Positions 52,401 through 64,000 of a stretch of DNA of 64,000 nucleotides are shown in pieces. The translations under genes were made by a program, and so were the position numbers. This DNA is from Sindora glabra. Its lineage: Eukaryota; Streptophyta; Magnoliopsida; Fabales; Fabaceae. How positions within the stretch are numbered: the first letter of the stretch is position 1; each line of letters starts with the position of its first letter. Location of the stretch: contig CM035228.1 of the NCBI GenBank assembly GCA_020226215.1, positions 67,801,989 to 67,865,988 of the forward strand. Reading direction: 5' to 3'. The notes below the pieces were generated by a model. It was not told where the DNA came from, did not search any database, and worked only from the letters and a program-made list of their open reading frames with translations.

Positions 52401-54149
52401 CCATAGCTATCCATACATAGTTAGGGCTATTAAATGGACTAAAGTCCATAGACCAGACTATACCATCTGTGAATTTAATAATTTAATTTATTTTAATCAT
52501 AAGGTTTATGCAAGCTAATCCATATAAACTATAGTCTAAATGGATTTTATCCATATGGAAATAGGTTAGCCTATGACTCTATAGCTTTTTTTTTATTTTG
52601 TTAAAGGCTATAGTTAGCCTATGACAAAAAGAAAAACAAATCGTTGCTTGACTCAATCAATAAAAAAAATTACCTAAGTCCCAACCCAACTTAATAAGTT
52701 TGCTAATCATCTCATTAGAAACTAAAAAACATTTAAATTACAATGTTGGCATTAGATAATTCCCCTAAATTTGCAAACCTGCACTAAAAATTTTATTCTT
52801 TATTATGTTATGCTAGAGCTTTAACTTTTGTACCTTATGCTACTTCAGCATTGCCCAATATGGTCCATGATTCTATCTTTTCTAATAATCCTTCTTAATA
52901 ATAGTTGTTATCACTATGACTCAACTCATGACCCTTACTTGTAATAACAACCCCCACATCATCACTTTGAAAGTGTTGATGAGATAAGTGTAAACTAAAT
53001 CAATTACTTTGCTTGATATATTTTAAACTCAAAACTTATGAACCTATTTAAGTATTTTAACAAGATTTTGAAATTAGAATTATGTGATGATGAGAATAAG
53101 TATACAACAAATGAAAAAACCAAACATAGATAACTTTTATCTTAACAACTAATATTGAGGAAGAGTTATCTAATCTAACATGTCTATTTATGCTTAACTT
53201 ATAGTCATTTAAAGTTCATTGTTTTATAATCAGATTATGTTATATCCATTTTAGCTAAGTTCTTAAAGTAACTACTTAGATACTAGATGAAATTGCAATT
53301 GGGATAGACTTTTACATGTAATTTGCATATGTGATTATGAAAATGAGTTTTGGACCAAATAATTGATTATAATTAGCTTATTGAATTTATCAAAATTAAT
53401 TCAATTAAGTTTTTCATCTATAAGGTTAATGATAAAAATGATATTTTACACATTCACACACAAATTGGTTTCTTGGTTCATGTTTTATAGAGTCTACAAG
53501 TTAATTTCTTAGTTTAAGAAGTTGCTTTGTGTATATATTATTTTGGATGATTTGTCTTTAATAATTTGAAACCTTATATCTAATTATATTTGCTTATACT
53601 TTAATTTATGCATGTATTGAGCATAGCCTCATGCTTATCATAACATGGTTTATCTGTCATGGTTGCTAGCACATTTTTTAGTCTTATGTTAGTTGAATGA
53701 TTAAGTGCATATTTGTCTAATTTTTGTTTTCTTTGTGAGAAATGTATGTTTATGTTGTGAACTTACAATTCATAATAGTCACAAAATGGCTCTATATTTT
53801 GCATATCAAATTGTGAAAGATGAAAATATTAGAGAAAATGATGAGGTGGGGAATAATAATAAACTTAAAATTAGTGCCGATAGAAGTATTCATGCAATTG
53901 AACATGAACTTGAACCTAAACATAAGCAAAAAAAACCTATTTTAGATTATTGCCTTTATTTATAATTTAAGAGTATATCTTAATGGTAGATCATGTGTTA
54001 GACGTAAAGGTGATGGGGAGTAAAAATATATAGGAAGTGATAGTTTATACAGTACTTTAAGTCTTTCCTAGTATATTCCAAAACATGAAGCACTTGAAAA
54101 GTTCAAGTAAATAAATCTATTAGAAATAGAGTTGGATAAGTAACTTTGA
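52401..54149. other. Intergenic DNA between two transposase remnants
   Basis: An 86-codon open frame on the plus strand (53705-53965) begins with a hydrophobic stretch and continues MALYFAYQIVKDENIREND...KPILDYCLYL. It may be a remnant of the hAT N-terminal region that follows, but no BED zinc finger can be seen. Nothing else was recognised. Confidence 0.3.
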
Positions 54150-55350
54150 AAAATCAAAGTGTAAGAAAATTGATCAAATAACTTTTAGAATAAACTACCC
54201 TAGACAATCATAACCTTCATTTTTCCTCTATTTAAATGATGGAATTATAGATGTAATGAAGTATTTGAATCCTAATGTGAAACTTGTTTTTAAACACACC
54301 ACTACATATGATATGTGAAGACTTTATTTAAATGAAAAAGAAGACTTGAAAGACAAATTAGCTAAACTTTCAAGTAAAGTTCATTTTACTTCTGACTTAT
54401 GAACCTTTGTACTCAAGAAGGTTATATTTGCTTTATAACTCATTATGTTGATATTAATCAATAGTTAAGTAGTAAAAGTTTAACATTTTATGGCTTGCCA
54501 CCTCCATATTCAAGGTATGAATCAACAAGAAAGATCATAGAACTTTTATGTGAATAAGGGATAGATAAGAAAGTTTTCTCACTAACTTTGGATAATACAT
54601 CACCAAATGATAATACACAATTAAACTTCAAAGAATAATTTTAATTATAAGAAAGCTTATTGTGTGATAGTGAATTTTTTTATGTTTTAATTTTTTACAC
54701 ATATCTTAAATCTTATTATTCAAGATTGGTTAAAAGTAGCATTATATATTGTGGAAAAAATTAGAGGAAGTATTAGATATATGAAAGTTTCAAAGGAAGA
54801 ATGAAAAGTTTTGAAAAGGTTATGCGAAAGTTGTCATCTAATGCAAGTTTGAATTCATGTTTAGATTTACCTATTAGATGGAATTATACTTTTTTAATGT
54901 TTCATAGCACTTTGAAATATATATGTGTCCTGCTTTATTTTCATTAATAAAATTATAAGCATTGTCCATCTAATGTAAAATGGATAAAGGGTGAAAAAAT
55001 GTTTGAGGCTTTGCAGCTTTTTTATGAAATGACCAATTTGATCTTTAGTTTAAGTTATCCAACATCCAATTTATATTTCACTCAAGTTTAGGAAATTGAA
55101 TGCTTTTTGTTGTAGAATTTGAATAGTTAAGATGAATTGATAAGAGCTATAATAGTTAATATGAAAGGCAAATTTGATAAATATTGGAGTAAATATAATA
55201 TTTTGCTTACTGTGGTAGGTATTTTTAATCCATGATTAAAGGTTCTATTGTTGGAGTTTTTTTACAACACTATTAATCATGCAACTTCTAAAAAGAAAGT
55301 GAATACTGTGAAGAAAAAGCTATCTCAACTCTAAGGAGTATCTAAAGCAT
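54150..55350 (+). pseudogene. Decayed hAT (RICESLEEPER-type) transposase
   Basis: In shifting plus-strand frames the order is that of plant hAT transposases: MKYLNPNVKLVFKHTT (near 54260), LKDKLAKLSSKVHFTSDL (near 54345-54400; family members read TSDLWT, with a catalytic Asp), THYVDI-like remnants, then KKVFSLTLDN-like residues (near 54570). HILNLIIQDWLKVALYIVEK (near 54700), where family members read AHILNLIVQDGL, is followed by KFDKYWSKYNILLTVVGIF (near 55175). The C-terminal dimerisation domain with its usual SESAFS motif is not visible, so the copy is also truncated. Stops are frequent. It is older or less conserved than the GT47 gene and surely inactive. Confidence 0.75.
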
Positions 55351-56013
55351 TCAATTCCTAACTCATCAAGAACTTAAGTAACCCAATATTTCAATGCTTC
55401 TTCTATTTCATCCTTTAGAAATTCAAGTACAAGTAGCTAAGGGAAAAGACTTTTGCACAAGTTATTTATATTATAATTATTATTTGTTGCCTATATTTCA
55501 AAGATTTTATACAAGTAACTTGTGTCTTGATTATTTTTTATTAATTGTATGAAATTTTTTAATAAAATTTCAAGACTCTTAATTTTCAATTGCTAATCAT
55601 AGACTTATTTAGAATAGCTTAAGCTTGAATTTAAGCACTATAAAGATTTAGATGTTTTAGATTAGTGGAGGATACACAAGAATTGATGTAAGCCTAAATA
55701 GGGAAGTTACAAAAAACCATTTAAGAAAATCAAGAATAAGATTCAAGGATCAATTCAAAAGGTTTAGATGCATGAAAGAAGAGTTTAAAAGATCTTTAAA
55801 GAGTTAAATAAATGCATCATTTGTATTTTAACTAGTCAAATATCATAATTGATTATTAACCTTAGAGCTTGTTTTTGTTTGCTAGTAATCAAATACTATA
55901 TTTAAATAATACCTCATTTCAAGCACACTAGTTAAATATTATATTCGAATACTATAGTTAGAATTTGTTTTTTCCTACTAATATTTGACTATTATATTTG
56001 AATACTGCAAAGG
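55351..56013. other. Spacer between hAT remnant and gypsy LTR
   Basis: A few imperfect repeats of atatt(c/t)gaatactat occur at 55880-56010, with similar wording at 57425-57490. No gene was recognised. Confidence 0.35.
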
Positions 56014-56570
56014 TTGATGCACATCTATTATATTTTAGGCCTTTAATTTATTAGTATATTTTAGCCTATTATTTTTGTCATATTATTTAAAATATTTAAT
56101 ACTTTATTCATTGTTAATTTTTAGATTAATTAGTGTGTTAAATTTAGGCCTAAGTGTGTTTATTAGAGCTTAATTAGGTTAGTTAACTTGTTAACTTTCT
56201 AGCCTATATAAGGAAAGTTATTCCTTATAGAAAATAAATTTAGATCATTAATGAAATAGAATTAGCTATTGGCTTCTTTGAAAGGGTGTGTTCTCTTTTG
56301 AGTTTTTAAATTAACTTATGAGTTATCAAAAGGATTTAACTTTTGTAGCATTAATCCTCATTAATCAAGAATTTATCTTTGTGGTGTGATTCATTTGCAC
56401 TTAGTAAAAGATTTTGATTCTTTGAGACATATTCTTCATCATTAATCGCTTTTATTCTTCCTCTTCTACAGTGTTGCATAAATATCTTTCTAATTTTCAT
56501 TTTGATTCTAAATTTCAAGACATTCCTTGGCAATTTTGTTCTTGAATTCTTGTCATTTGGCATTTAAAGC
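56014..56570 (+). repeat. Probable 5' LTR and primer-binding site of the gypsy element
   Basis: A candidate LTR runs from TGATGCACATC (about 56014) to ATTCTTGTCA (56555). It contains a CTATATAAGG TATA-like box at 56203-56212. Directly after it TGGCATTTAAAGC (56558-56570) resembles a mutated initiator-Met primer-binding site (usual TGGTATCAGAGC), followed by the leader-like AAACGTTACC. No matching 3' LTR exists in the window, so the boundary is inferred. Confidence 0.42.
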
Positions 56571-58800
56571 AAACGTTACCTAATATTTTTAGGTTATTTC
56601 TTATCAATTTCTTGCCACTGTTTTGTTTAATTTTTAAGCTCCTTTTATTTTATTTTTATATTATTTTTTATTTATGCTATTTTATATTATGTGTATTTCA
56701 TTTTCATTTTGTAATTACATTTGTTGGTGTATTTAGAATTCTTGAGTTTACTAAATTCCAATTTAGTGTGATGTCTTAATTTTGTTGCAATTTGTTTAGT
56801 TGATATTTTTTTATGTTGATGATTCTGCCAAATTTAATATAGTCGATGCTATTTTATTGCAATATCCAAATGTTTAAGTCTTAAGTCATTACATTAAAGC
56901 TATTTGATTCCAATCTATATAGTCAATATCATTAACTTTCTTGCCATGCCTTGTTTTACATGTTATACTCATTAGTCATGTTTAAACAAGAGTACCATTA
57001 ACTTGTTGAGTTAGTGTTTTCTAATACTAAGTGTTAAATTTTGAATTAAAAGTTGCTTTCAATTACGTTTAGTCTTATTTTATGTGTGATCTAATCAAAA
57101 TTAAATCACTTCAATTTGCATTTAATTTATGTTTAGTTTTATTTTTTGTTGTATTATTTTCATTCAGTTATCATTTATGTTGTCAAGTCACTTCAATTTG
57201 GTTTTAATGTCTAAGTTGTATTTGTCTTGATGTTCTACCTATTTCACATCTTGCTTGTGGTCAAGTGTGTTGTCAAAGTAGTTGAGTACAGTATTTAGCT
57301 ACTAGCAAGCAAAATTAACTTTAAAGTTAGGTAATCAATTCCTATATTCAAGTAATGCAAAATAAAGTGTTGCAGTTGAATTTAGTATCTGATTAGTGCA
57401 AAGTAAAAAGCAAAAGATATTCAGGTATTCGAATATAATAATTGATTACCATTTTTCTAAGCAAAAGTATTCAAATATAATAGTCCAATACCCCTTCAAT
57501 CAACATAAAAGTGTTATACAATCATTCTTTAGGGTGTGATTCAAATGTGACTTAAAAAAGTGAAAAAAAAAGTGTGATAATTGATAAAAAAATAAAAAGA
57601 AATGAAAAAAAAAAGAACAAAATGTTCAAAAGATTTAAAGAGAAAAAGGTGTTGGATGTTGTATTGAACAACAAAAAAGAAAGAAAGAAAGAAAGAAAAA
57701 AAGAGTGCAAAGAAAGAAAAACTCAAAAACAAGAAGTTATGAAGTTGAAAATCAAAAGAAAAGTTGTTGAAATTGTGAAAGGCCATAAGAAAGTGATTAA
57801 TCATTGAGTTCTTAATGCTATACTTGGATTTCTCATTCTAATTGAATCTCTATTATCTTGTTAAGTCATTCCTAAAATTTGTCTCTTGTGTCATTCTTTA
57901 TTGTTCTCTGTCTTAATTTTTGAGTTTTTTTTATCAAAATTCTAGATTATCTTGTTTATATCTATTCTTTATGCAATTTGGTCATAAATTTTTTTCCTTA
58001 TTTTATCAAATCCTTAGGTCTATCTTTGTCATAGTTTTAAGTCTTAGTTTCTATTTTAAGTCTTGTTTATCTCCTTTCTTTAATTGTTTAATTTTTAATA
58101 TTTGAACCCTAGCTAGTTCCCTTTCTTTGAAGTTTTTTGTTATTAAGTCTTAACTAGTTTTCTTTTTTGAATTTTCGTTTGTTAATTTTCTAAGTGTCTT
58201 ATTAGATCTTTTCAATTGTTTAAACTTTGATTGGTGAGGTTGTTGCTATACTTATTGAAACTTATTTGGTTATGTCTCTTTGGTTTTCAAAGAACACAAA
58301 AGGGAAAGAATGAAAAATAGAAAAAAAGTAAGAGTATGTGAGCTTATTGAGGATAAAAGCCTAATTAGAGTGCAAATATGAGAGCAAATGACTTTAGATT
58401 AAGTGAAAATTATAGTTTTATGATATTTTTTTATCTAACCTTTTTTTATAAATTTATTTTCTAAGAATGTTGGAAAAAATGTGAATAAGGAAGCCATATC
58501 AAACAACTAGTTAAAAACGTGAATGTGAAACTTGAAAAAATGGAGGGTGGTCAATTCCTTAAAAATTAACATGGTAAGAGTGATAGGAAGGAAAGAAGAA
58601 ATAAGAGACAAAATAATAAATATTTTAAGAAAAAGGAATTAAACATAAAAATAGAAGGAGTAGTAGAGAAAGAAAGCAATGCCATGATTTTGAAAGAAGT
58701 GATAAAAGATATGAAAAAAGGAGTATAAGAAGAGAAAATATTAACTAAAGGATAAATAGGGATGATTATAGTCTTAATAACATCAAAAAGAAGACTTTTA
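56571..58800 (+). other. Leader region of the gypsy element, A/GAAA-rich
   Basis: Untranslated-looking leader. It holds a purine-rich stretch at about 57540-57805 with a GAAA microsatellite at 57671-57700, where a 77-codon Lys/Glu-rich frame (57574-57807) opens by composition alone; its antisense frame is Phe/Leu-rich for the same reason. The remainder to 58800 is pyrimidine-rich, then turns gag-like. I do not regard the frames as genes. Confidence 0.45.
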
Positions 58801-59160
58801 TGTCTTAAGAGAACAATTCAAGATATGAGTAAATTTCAAGTTCTTCATTGGAGTTTAGAAAGGAGAAGGAGAATTCTTCTAGAAATGGTCACCATTCTAA
58901 TTCCTTATAAAAACCTTTGAAGGAGAAAGTTAAGAAGAAGGAAGATAAAGGCATTGTTCAGAACAAAAAGGAATCCTCATCGAAGCCTAGAGGTGAAGTG
59001 TCAAAGAGTCAATTAAAGTTGAAAAGTATTAAAAGCATATAAACAACAAGTGCTTTAAATATTTGAAATATGATCATCATGCTATTGATTATCCAATCAA
59101 GAGAGCTTTAAATATTTAAAAGCCTTAGAAGAACAAACTAAAGAAAAAATTAAAGGGCAA
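58801..59160 (+). pseudogene. Ty3/gypsy gag remnant with decayed zinc knuckle
   Basis: The translation gives a Ser/Lys/Glu-rich tail (SSSLEFRKEKENSSRNG, KPLKEKVKKKEDKG, KESSSKPRGEVSKSQ), then KCFKYLKYDHHAIDYP near 59050. In that segment the CX2CX4HX4C knuckle keeps its first Cys and His while the other cysteines are lost. Stops interrupt the frame. It immediately precedes the protease remnant. Confidence 0.55.
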
Positions 59161-59480
59161 AGAAAGAAATTCTTCCACACTAGATTCAACATAAAAGGTA
59201 AGATGTTTAATATTATTATTAATAATGAGAGTTATGCTAATGTTGTTAGTACTAATATGGTAAAGAAACTGAACTTGCCTACTTTGCCATAACTCACTCC
59301 ATACAAGTTGTAATAGTTAAATGATAGTGGTAAAGTAAAAGTGATAAAGCAAGTATTGGTTTCTTTTACACTTGATAGATATCAAGATGAGATGTTATAT
59401 GATGTTGCTCTTATGAATATTTGTCATTTATTGTTTGAAAGACCTTAGTAATTTGATAGAAAAGTAACTTATAATGGAGT
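59161..59480 (+). pseudogene. Ty3/gypsy aspartic protease remnant
   Basis: One frame from 59161 reads FNIKGKMFNIIINNESYANVV, then MVKKLNLPTLP, LNDSGKVKVIKQVLVSFTL and HLLFERP, in the order seen in plant gypsy protease domains. The catalytic DGG/DSG position is replaced by NNE, and LLLGRPW is changed to LLFERP*. Several stops are present. A charged linker rich in Lys/Glu follows to about 59740, as in related elements. Confidence 0.75.
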
Positions 59481-59899
59481 CCTCAATAGGAATAAATTTG
59501 GATGAATAGGAGAAAAATAAATCTCAAACCTTTAACTTCAAAACAAGTATACAAGGATCAATTAAGAAAAAAAAGAAAAGGGAAATAAAAAAAGAAAAGA
59601 AGATGAGAAAGATAAGAAGAAAAAATAAAGAGAAAAAATAGAAAAGAGTGAGGATCATGAAAAGAAAAAGAGTATTTTTAAAGAGAAAGAGAGAAAATTA
59701 GTGTTAAGGCAAAAATTAGAGAAAATAAAAATTGAGTGTAATTAAAAAAATGGGGTAAAGAATATTTTCTATGCTTCTAAGCTAATTGTTTTATACAAAG
59801 AAAATTTTTAAGAATTCTAATAAATTTGAATTTGTTTTGTCAAGAAACATTTAAAAAGATAAAGAAAGTAAAATAGTATACATGCTAAGTTACTAAGCT

Positions 59900-60474
59900 T
59901 CATTAAGACAATTCTATATCTTTTGCAGCATAAAAGAGGTAAAGGTAATGTAGTGGATGATGTTGTCTCAAAAGTATATTTTCATCTCTATTTTGCGTGA
60001 TAAATTTTTGAATCTTAAACATAGTACGGATTTTTTGCATATAAAATTATTGGGTTTTGAGAACATTAAGAATTTATATATGAATGATTATGGTTTTAAT
60101 ACTTCTTCACTTGATTTTTCTACTCTTCTACATGTTAATTGTGCTTCATGATCTTTGAAAATGTCTTTAGGCATAATGAATTTTTGTTTACAAGAAATAA
60201 CTTGTATATGCTTAAAAGTTTTCTAAGAGATTTGATTGTTAGATAAGCTTATGGTTATGATTTAATGAAACATTTTGCTTGTAAGAATTTTATAAGTGAT
60301 TTGCTTGATAGTAAAGACCATGGCTTGATAGGAAATAGTAATTTAGTAAAGTGTTTTAGTGTTAAGAAAACTCTAGAAGACATGCTTAATGAGTTATATG
60401 ATCCTAGTATGTTTTCTAAGCATGGTTTGAAAAGGGGATATCACTCAACTTGCTTAAGAAAAAGTGATGCATGA
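59900..60474 (+). pseudogene. Gypsy RNase H end and integrase zinc-binding remnant
   Basis: KRGKGNVVDDVVSK near 59935 corresponds to the end of RNase H (usually NVVADALSR). It is followed by KLLGFENIKNLYMNDYGF (near 60030-60090) and by HNEFLFTRNNLYMLKSF (near 60175), DHGLIG, FSVKKTLEDMLNELY and YHSTCLRKSDA (60265-60474), which parallel the integrase HHCC region. Most of reverse transcriptase and RNase H is missing between the protease and this point, a large internal deletion. Confidence 0.7.
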
Positions 60475-62119
60475 AAAATTATTTTTAAAACAAAGTATAG
60501 CTTATATGAGTGATTGTTTTTACTAGTTTTGTCTAATGCACCAAGTATTTTTTTAAGATTAATAAATCTATCATATTTTACATACTTTTTATAATGAATT
60601 TGTTATGATAAGTTTATGTACTTTTATTAGTAAGTTTTTTTGTGAAATTCTATTGCTTTCATTTTTTGTGTATTTTAAAGAATAAATTTATTATTGTTAG
60701 CTTTTTTTTTTTCATGAATTTAAGGGATGGATTTTGTTGATATTTGAGAATTTAAAAGATTGAAAAGTTTGTTTGCCTTATATTATTAACATTCTTATGT
60801 ATGATAAAATTATAGATGAGCATGTTCATTATATGAAATATATTTTGCAAGCTTTAAGAAATGAAAAGTTGTATGTAAATTTTGTGAAATACTTATCTTA
60901 CACAAGAAGGATTGTGTCTTTGAGAAAACTCTAGTAATTTAGTAAAGTGTTTTAGTGTTAAGAAAACTCTAGAAGACATGCTTAATGAGTTATATGATCC
61001 TGGTATGTTTTCTAAGCATGGTTTGAAAAGGGGATATCACTCAACTTGATTAAGAAAAAGTGATGCATGAAAAATTATTTTTAAAACAAAGTATAGCTTA
61101 TATGAGTGATTGTTTTTACTAGTTTTGTCTAATGCACCAAGTATTTTTTTAAGATTAATAAATCTATCATATTTTACATACTTTTTATAATGAATTTGTT
61201 ATGATAAGTTTATGTACTTTTATTAGTAAGCTTTTTTGTGAAATTCTATTGCTTTCATTTTTTGTGTATTTTCAAGAATAAATTTATTATTGTTAGCTTT
61301 TTTTGTTTTCATGAATTTAAAGGATGGATTTTGTTGATATTTGAAAATTTAAAAGATTGAAAAGTTTGTTTGCCTTATATTATTAACATTCTTATGTATG
61401 ATAAAATTATAGATGAGCATGTTCATTATATGAAATATATTTTGCAAGCTTTAAGAAATGAAAAGTTGTATGTAAATTTTGTGAAATACTTATCTTACAC
61501 AAGAAGGATTGTGTCTTTGAGAAAACTCTAGTAATTTAGTAAAGTGTTTTAGTGTTAAGAAAACTCTAGAAGACATGCTTAATGAGTTATATGATCCTGG
61601 TATGTTTTCTAAGCATGGTTTGAAAAGGGGATATCACTCAACTTGCTTAAGAAAAAGTGATGCATGAAAAATTATTTTTAAAACAAAGTATAGCTTATAT
61701 GAGTGATTGTTTTTACTAGTTTTGTCTAATGCACCAAGTATTTTTTTAAGATTAATAAATCTATCATATTTTACATACTTTTTATAATGAATTTGTTATG
61801 ATAAGTTTATGTACTTTTATTAGTAAGTTTTTTTGTGAAATTCTATTGCTTTCATTTTTTGTGTATTTTCAAGAATAAATTTATTATTGTTAGCTTTTTT
61901 TGTTTTCATGAATTTAAGGGATGGATTTTGTTGATATTTGAGAATTTAAAAGATTGAAAAGTTTGTTTGCCTTATATTATTAACATTCTTATGTATGATA
62001 AAATTATAGATGAGCATGTTCATTATATGAAATATATTTTGCAAGCTTTAAGAAATGAAAAGTTGTATGTTAATTTTGTGAAATACTTATCTTACACAAG
62101 AAGGATTGTGTCTTTGAGT
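60338..62119 (+). repeat. Three near-identical 597-bp tandem copies within gypsy pol
   Basis: Copy starts: 60338, 60934 and 61531. The three copies differ at only a few positions. Each begins with the 3' part of the integrase zinc-binding remnant (from GTAATTTAGTAAAGTG) and ends in reverse-transcriptase sequence (IIDEHVHYMKYILQAL...RRIVSL). Thus integrase lies before RT, opposite to the native order. The internal junctions read TTTGAGAAAACTCTAG followed by TAATTTAG. Copy 3 alone continues into genuine downstream RT sequence at 62120. Confidence 0.95.
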
Positions 62120-62340
62120 AATGTTATGTGTGGCTAAGAAATAAAGGTGGGTGAACAAAAGAATAAAATAATAAAAGAATAGCCTCCACCAAAATTTGTT
62201 CGTGAGATTAAGAACTTCCATAGATTAGCTAACTTTTATAGGTAGTTTGTGAGGTACTATTGTACTTTAGTTATACCATTAATTTTAATTACTTTTCTCA
62301 ATTGTGCGAATTTTGTATTTGATCAAGATGGTTAGTTTTA
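62000..62340 (+). pseudogene. Gypsy reverse-transcriptase C-terminal remnant
   Basis: From the third repeat copy outward the frame reads NILMYDKIIDEHVHYMKYI, LRNEKLYVNFVKYL, then (after a stop) KNKIIKE*PPPKFVREIKNF, HRLANFYR*FVRYYCTLVIPL. This tracks the RT thumb and connection (family members: W..P.....VRSFHGLASFYRRFV). The YxDD box is represented by Y-I-I-N, so both catalytic aspartates are lost. The homology ends at about 62340, where the LTR-like block begins. Confidence 0.78.
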
Positions 62341-62345
62341 GTTAC

Positions 62346-64000
62346 TGTCATGACTTAACTTAATTGTAATCGACATGGATCCTAATACCAATTTCCACAA
62401 GCCTTATCATTGATCCCTCTAATTTATCCAATAAGAGTCTCCACACTCCCAAAGGAACTTGAAAATCACTTCAAATTTTTATAGGAAAATGGACAGCATC
62501 AAACATACACACAATACCATACAATTTCAAATTTATATATAGATAAATGATTCAACACATTAAATGTTAAATTAACATAATCTTAAATTTATATTCTGAT
62601 CCTAATCCTAAAAAGAATCCTAACTGTTAAATGCTTTAGCATGGCAATTTTCATTCTTCATAGATATAACAAGACTTAAAGGCACTTATCTTAATCTAAA
62701 ATGAAAATAAAGAGAGTGAGTTATAAGAAATCATGAAGCATATATCTACCATTATCTTGTAGAAGATCACTTTTATAAATAATAATCATAGGTTAATCAT
62801 ATACTAGCTTAGAAAATATTGGTAAACCTATTTCTTGGCACACAACTTTAACTCTGTATCTCATATCAAAATTCATACTAATATCAAATATTTATTAGTA
62901 CACAACATTATTATCATATTGTATACTATCCATTCTAGGTAGACATTACATAGGTAGACATTACAATTATAAATAGCTATTAAGGCTTAAACATAAAAAA
63001 AATATTATAATCACACCAATAGTAATATTCAATCATAGTCAATTTCCAATATCACATTATATTACATATTTAGTTATAGTAAACATATATGTAATCGCTT
63101 TTTGAGTCCTAGGTCAATACTATGTTTTTCTCAACTATTCGCCAGGAATTTCCCACGTGGCTTTTGGAGCATCATGCTAATATAATTCATAATCTCTAAT
63201 GTCATTACTCTAGCTTAGTTCATAATTTCCAATGCTATCTATGGTAGAATTCATAGATAATATACACATGAGGGCTCAACTCTCATATCACAATTAATTA
63301 TAAAACTTCAATACAAAGTAACTCATTTATCACTAGACAATACCAAGCACATAATAGTATATGCATAAGTATACAAAAATATCGTCATATTCTCCTCTAC
63401 AGCCATAATATACAAATATCATTAAACTCAATCACAATCCATCAATAATTAGAAACATCATTACCATACTCTTGCTGCATACTTTGATTAATTAACATTC
63501 CCTCAAATAACTAATTGTACTTATACCAAAAAATTGAGTTAACACATGAATATAGATGTATATACATGAATATAAAATTTGTACTATCAATAAGAGATGT
63601 AGTTCACAATATTTAAGCTATTTTTTATTAAGATATTAATCGATGGTGAGATATATACTCATTTGGTAGGGCGCATTCATAATAAGAGCTTAAAGTGGTT
63701 CATTTCATCCTTCTTTTATCCTTCTAGTTCACCATGTGTAACAATAATAATATGAATATGAGAATACTAATTATTTTTATTTTCAAGTATTTAAATCCAA
63801 TTTCCAATTCATAATATAATAGTATCTCTCACGATCAATTTCTTGTAATTCCTAACATAGGCTTATATAATCAATCACTACATTTTAAAGATTTACGTAA
63901 ATCAACTTTAAACATTAAAATATTAACTTTCATGATATAAATATAGTTTAAGTATAATATTCTAGAATATTAAATTATCATTTCATTAATGTTATCTAAA
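62346..64000 (-). repeat. Probable LTR of another retrotransposon, running off the window
   Basis: Starting near TGTCATGAC at 62346, the sequence changes character: no coding, with phrases such as GACATGGATCCTAATACCA and CACTCCCAAAGGAACTTG that recall long LTRs of plant gypsy elements in reverse orientation. It abuts the truncated RT directly, which suggests an insertion or rearrangement breakpoint. The right end is not in the window. Confidence 0.35.

Noticed and set aside
53705..53965. 86-codon plus-strand frame as an independent gene
   Set aside because: Its position just before the hAT remnant makes a decayed N-terminal piece more likely, and no BED zinc finger or other motif supports a gene.
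57541..57807. Overlapping plus and minus open frames (Lys/Glu-rich and Phe/Leu-rich)
   Set aside because: Both arise from one purine-rich tract with a GAAA microsatellite in the gypsy leader region; neither has domain-like sequence.
60338..62119. CRISPR-like or satellite array
   Set aside because: The 597-bp units are pol sequence in a eukaryotic retrotransposon, with no short repeat-spacer structure and only three copies.
1..64000. tRNA, rRNA or organellar gene insertions
   Set aside because: I scanned for cloverleaf-like and conserved rRNA/organellar segments by eye and saw none; a covariance-model search would be needed to exclude them.

Overview
The window is AT-rich plant nuclear DNA, most likely from a eudicot. 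It has GT-AG introns, plant-type gene families (a GT47 exostosin and a plant FMN-binding split-barrel/DUF2470 protein), many small foldback elements and several decayed plant transposon classes. The species cannot be named from the sequence. Only two genes look intact, and together their exons cover less than 4% of the window. Everything else that can be identified is repeat or transposon-derived.

Layout. 1-15 kb: probable LTR fragments, then a succession of MITE-like foldback elements and short tandem duplications. 15.4-20.1 kb, plus strand: a nine-exon gene for a 307-residue split-barrel/DUF2470 protein. 20.4-23.5 kb: diverged tandem repeats and a more complex stretch with no assignable gene. 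25.5-27.5 kb, minus strand: a broken Myb/SANT-like gene of the kind linked to PIF/Harbinger transposons. 28.7-29.8 kb: an LTR/leader-like remnant. 29.9-34.3 kb, minus strand: a four-exon gene for a 471-residue exostosin (GT47) type II Golgi glycosyltransferase. 34.6-40.7 kb: a 6.2-kb LTR retrotransposon with about 490-bp LTRs and an apparently non-coding interior (LARD-like), sitting about 295 bp upstream of the GT47 start codon. 40.7-50.7 kb: AT-rich DNA with no recognisable gene. 50.7-52.4 kb, minus strand: a decayed MULE (mudrA-like) transposase. 54.1-55.4 kb, plus strand: a decayed hAT transposase. 56.0-62.3 kb, plus strand: a decayed, rearranged Ty3/gypsy element in which a 597-bp block joining integrase to reverse-transcriptase sequence is present three times in tandem. 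62.3-64 kb: an LTR-like sequence.

The two genes are unrelated, lie about 10 kb apart on opposite strands and share no visible pathway. One is predicted to be a flavin-fold protein of unknown function. The other should add sugars to cell-wall or glycoprotein glycans in the Golgi lumen. Both carry foldback elements in introns or promoters. I found no convincing new biological system. The observations most worth checking are the near-identical triplication inside an old gypsy wreck and the coding-free LTR element next to the GT47 promoter.
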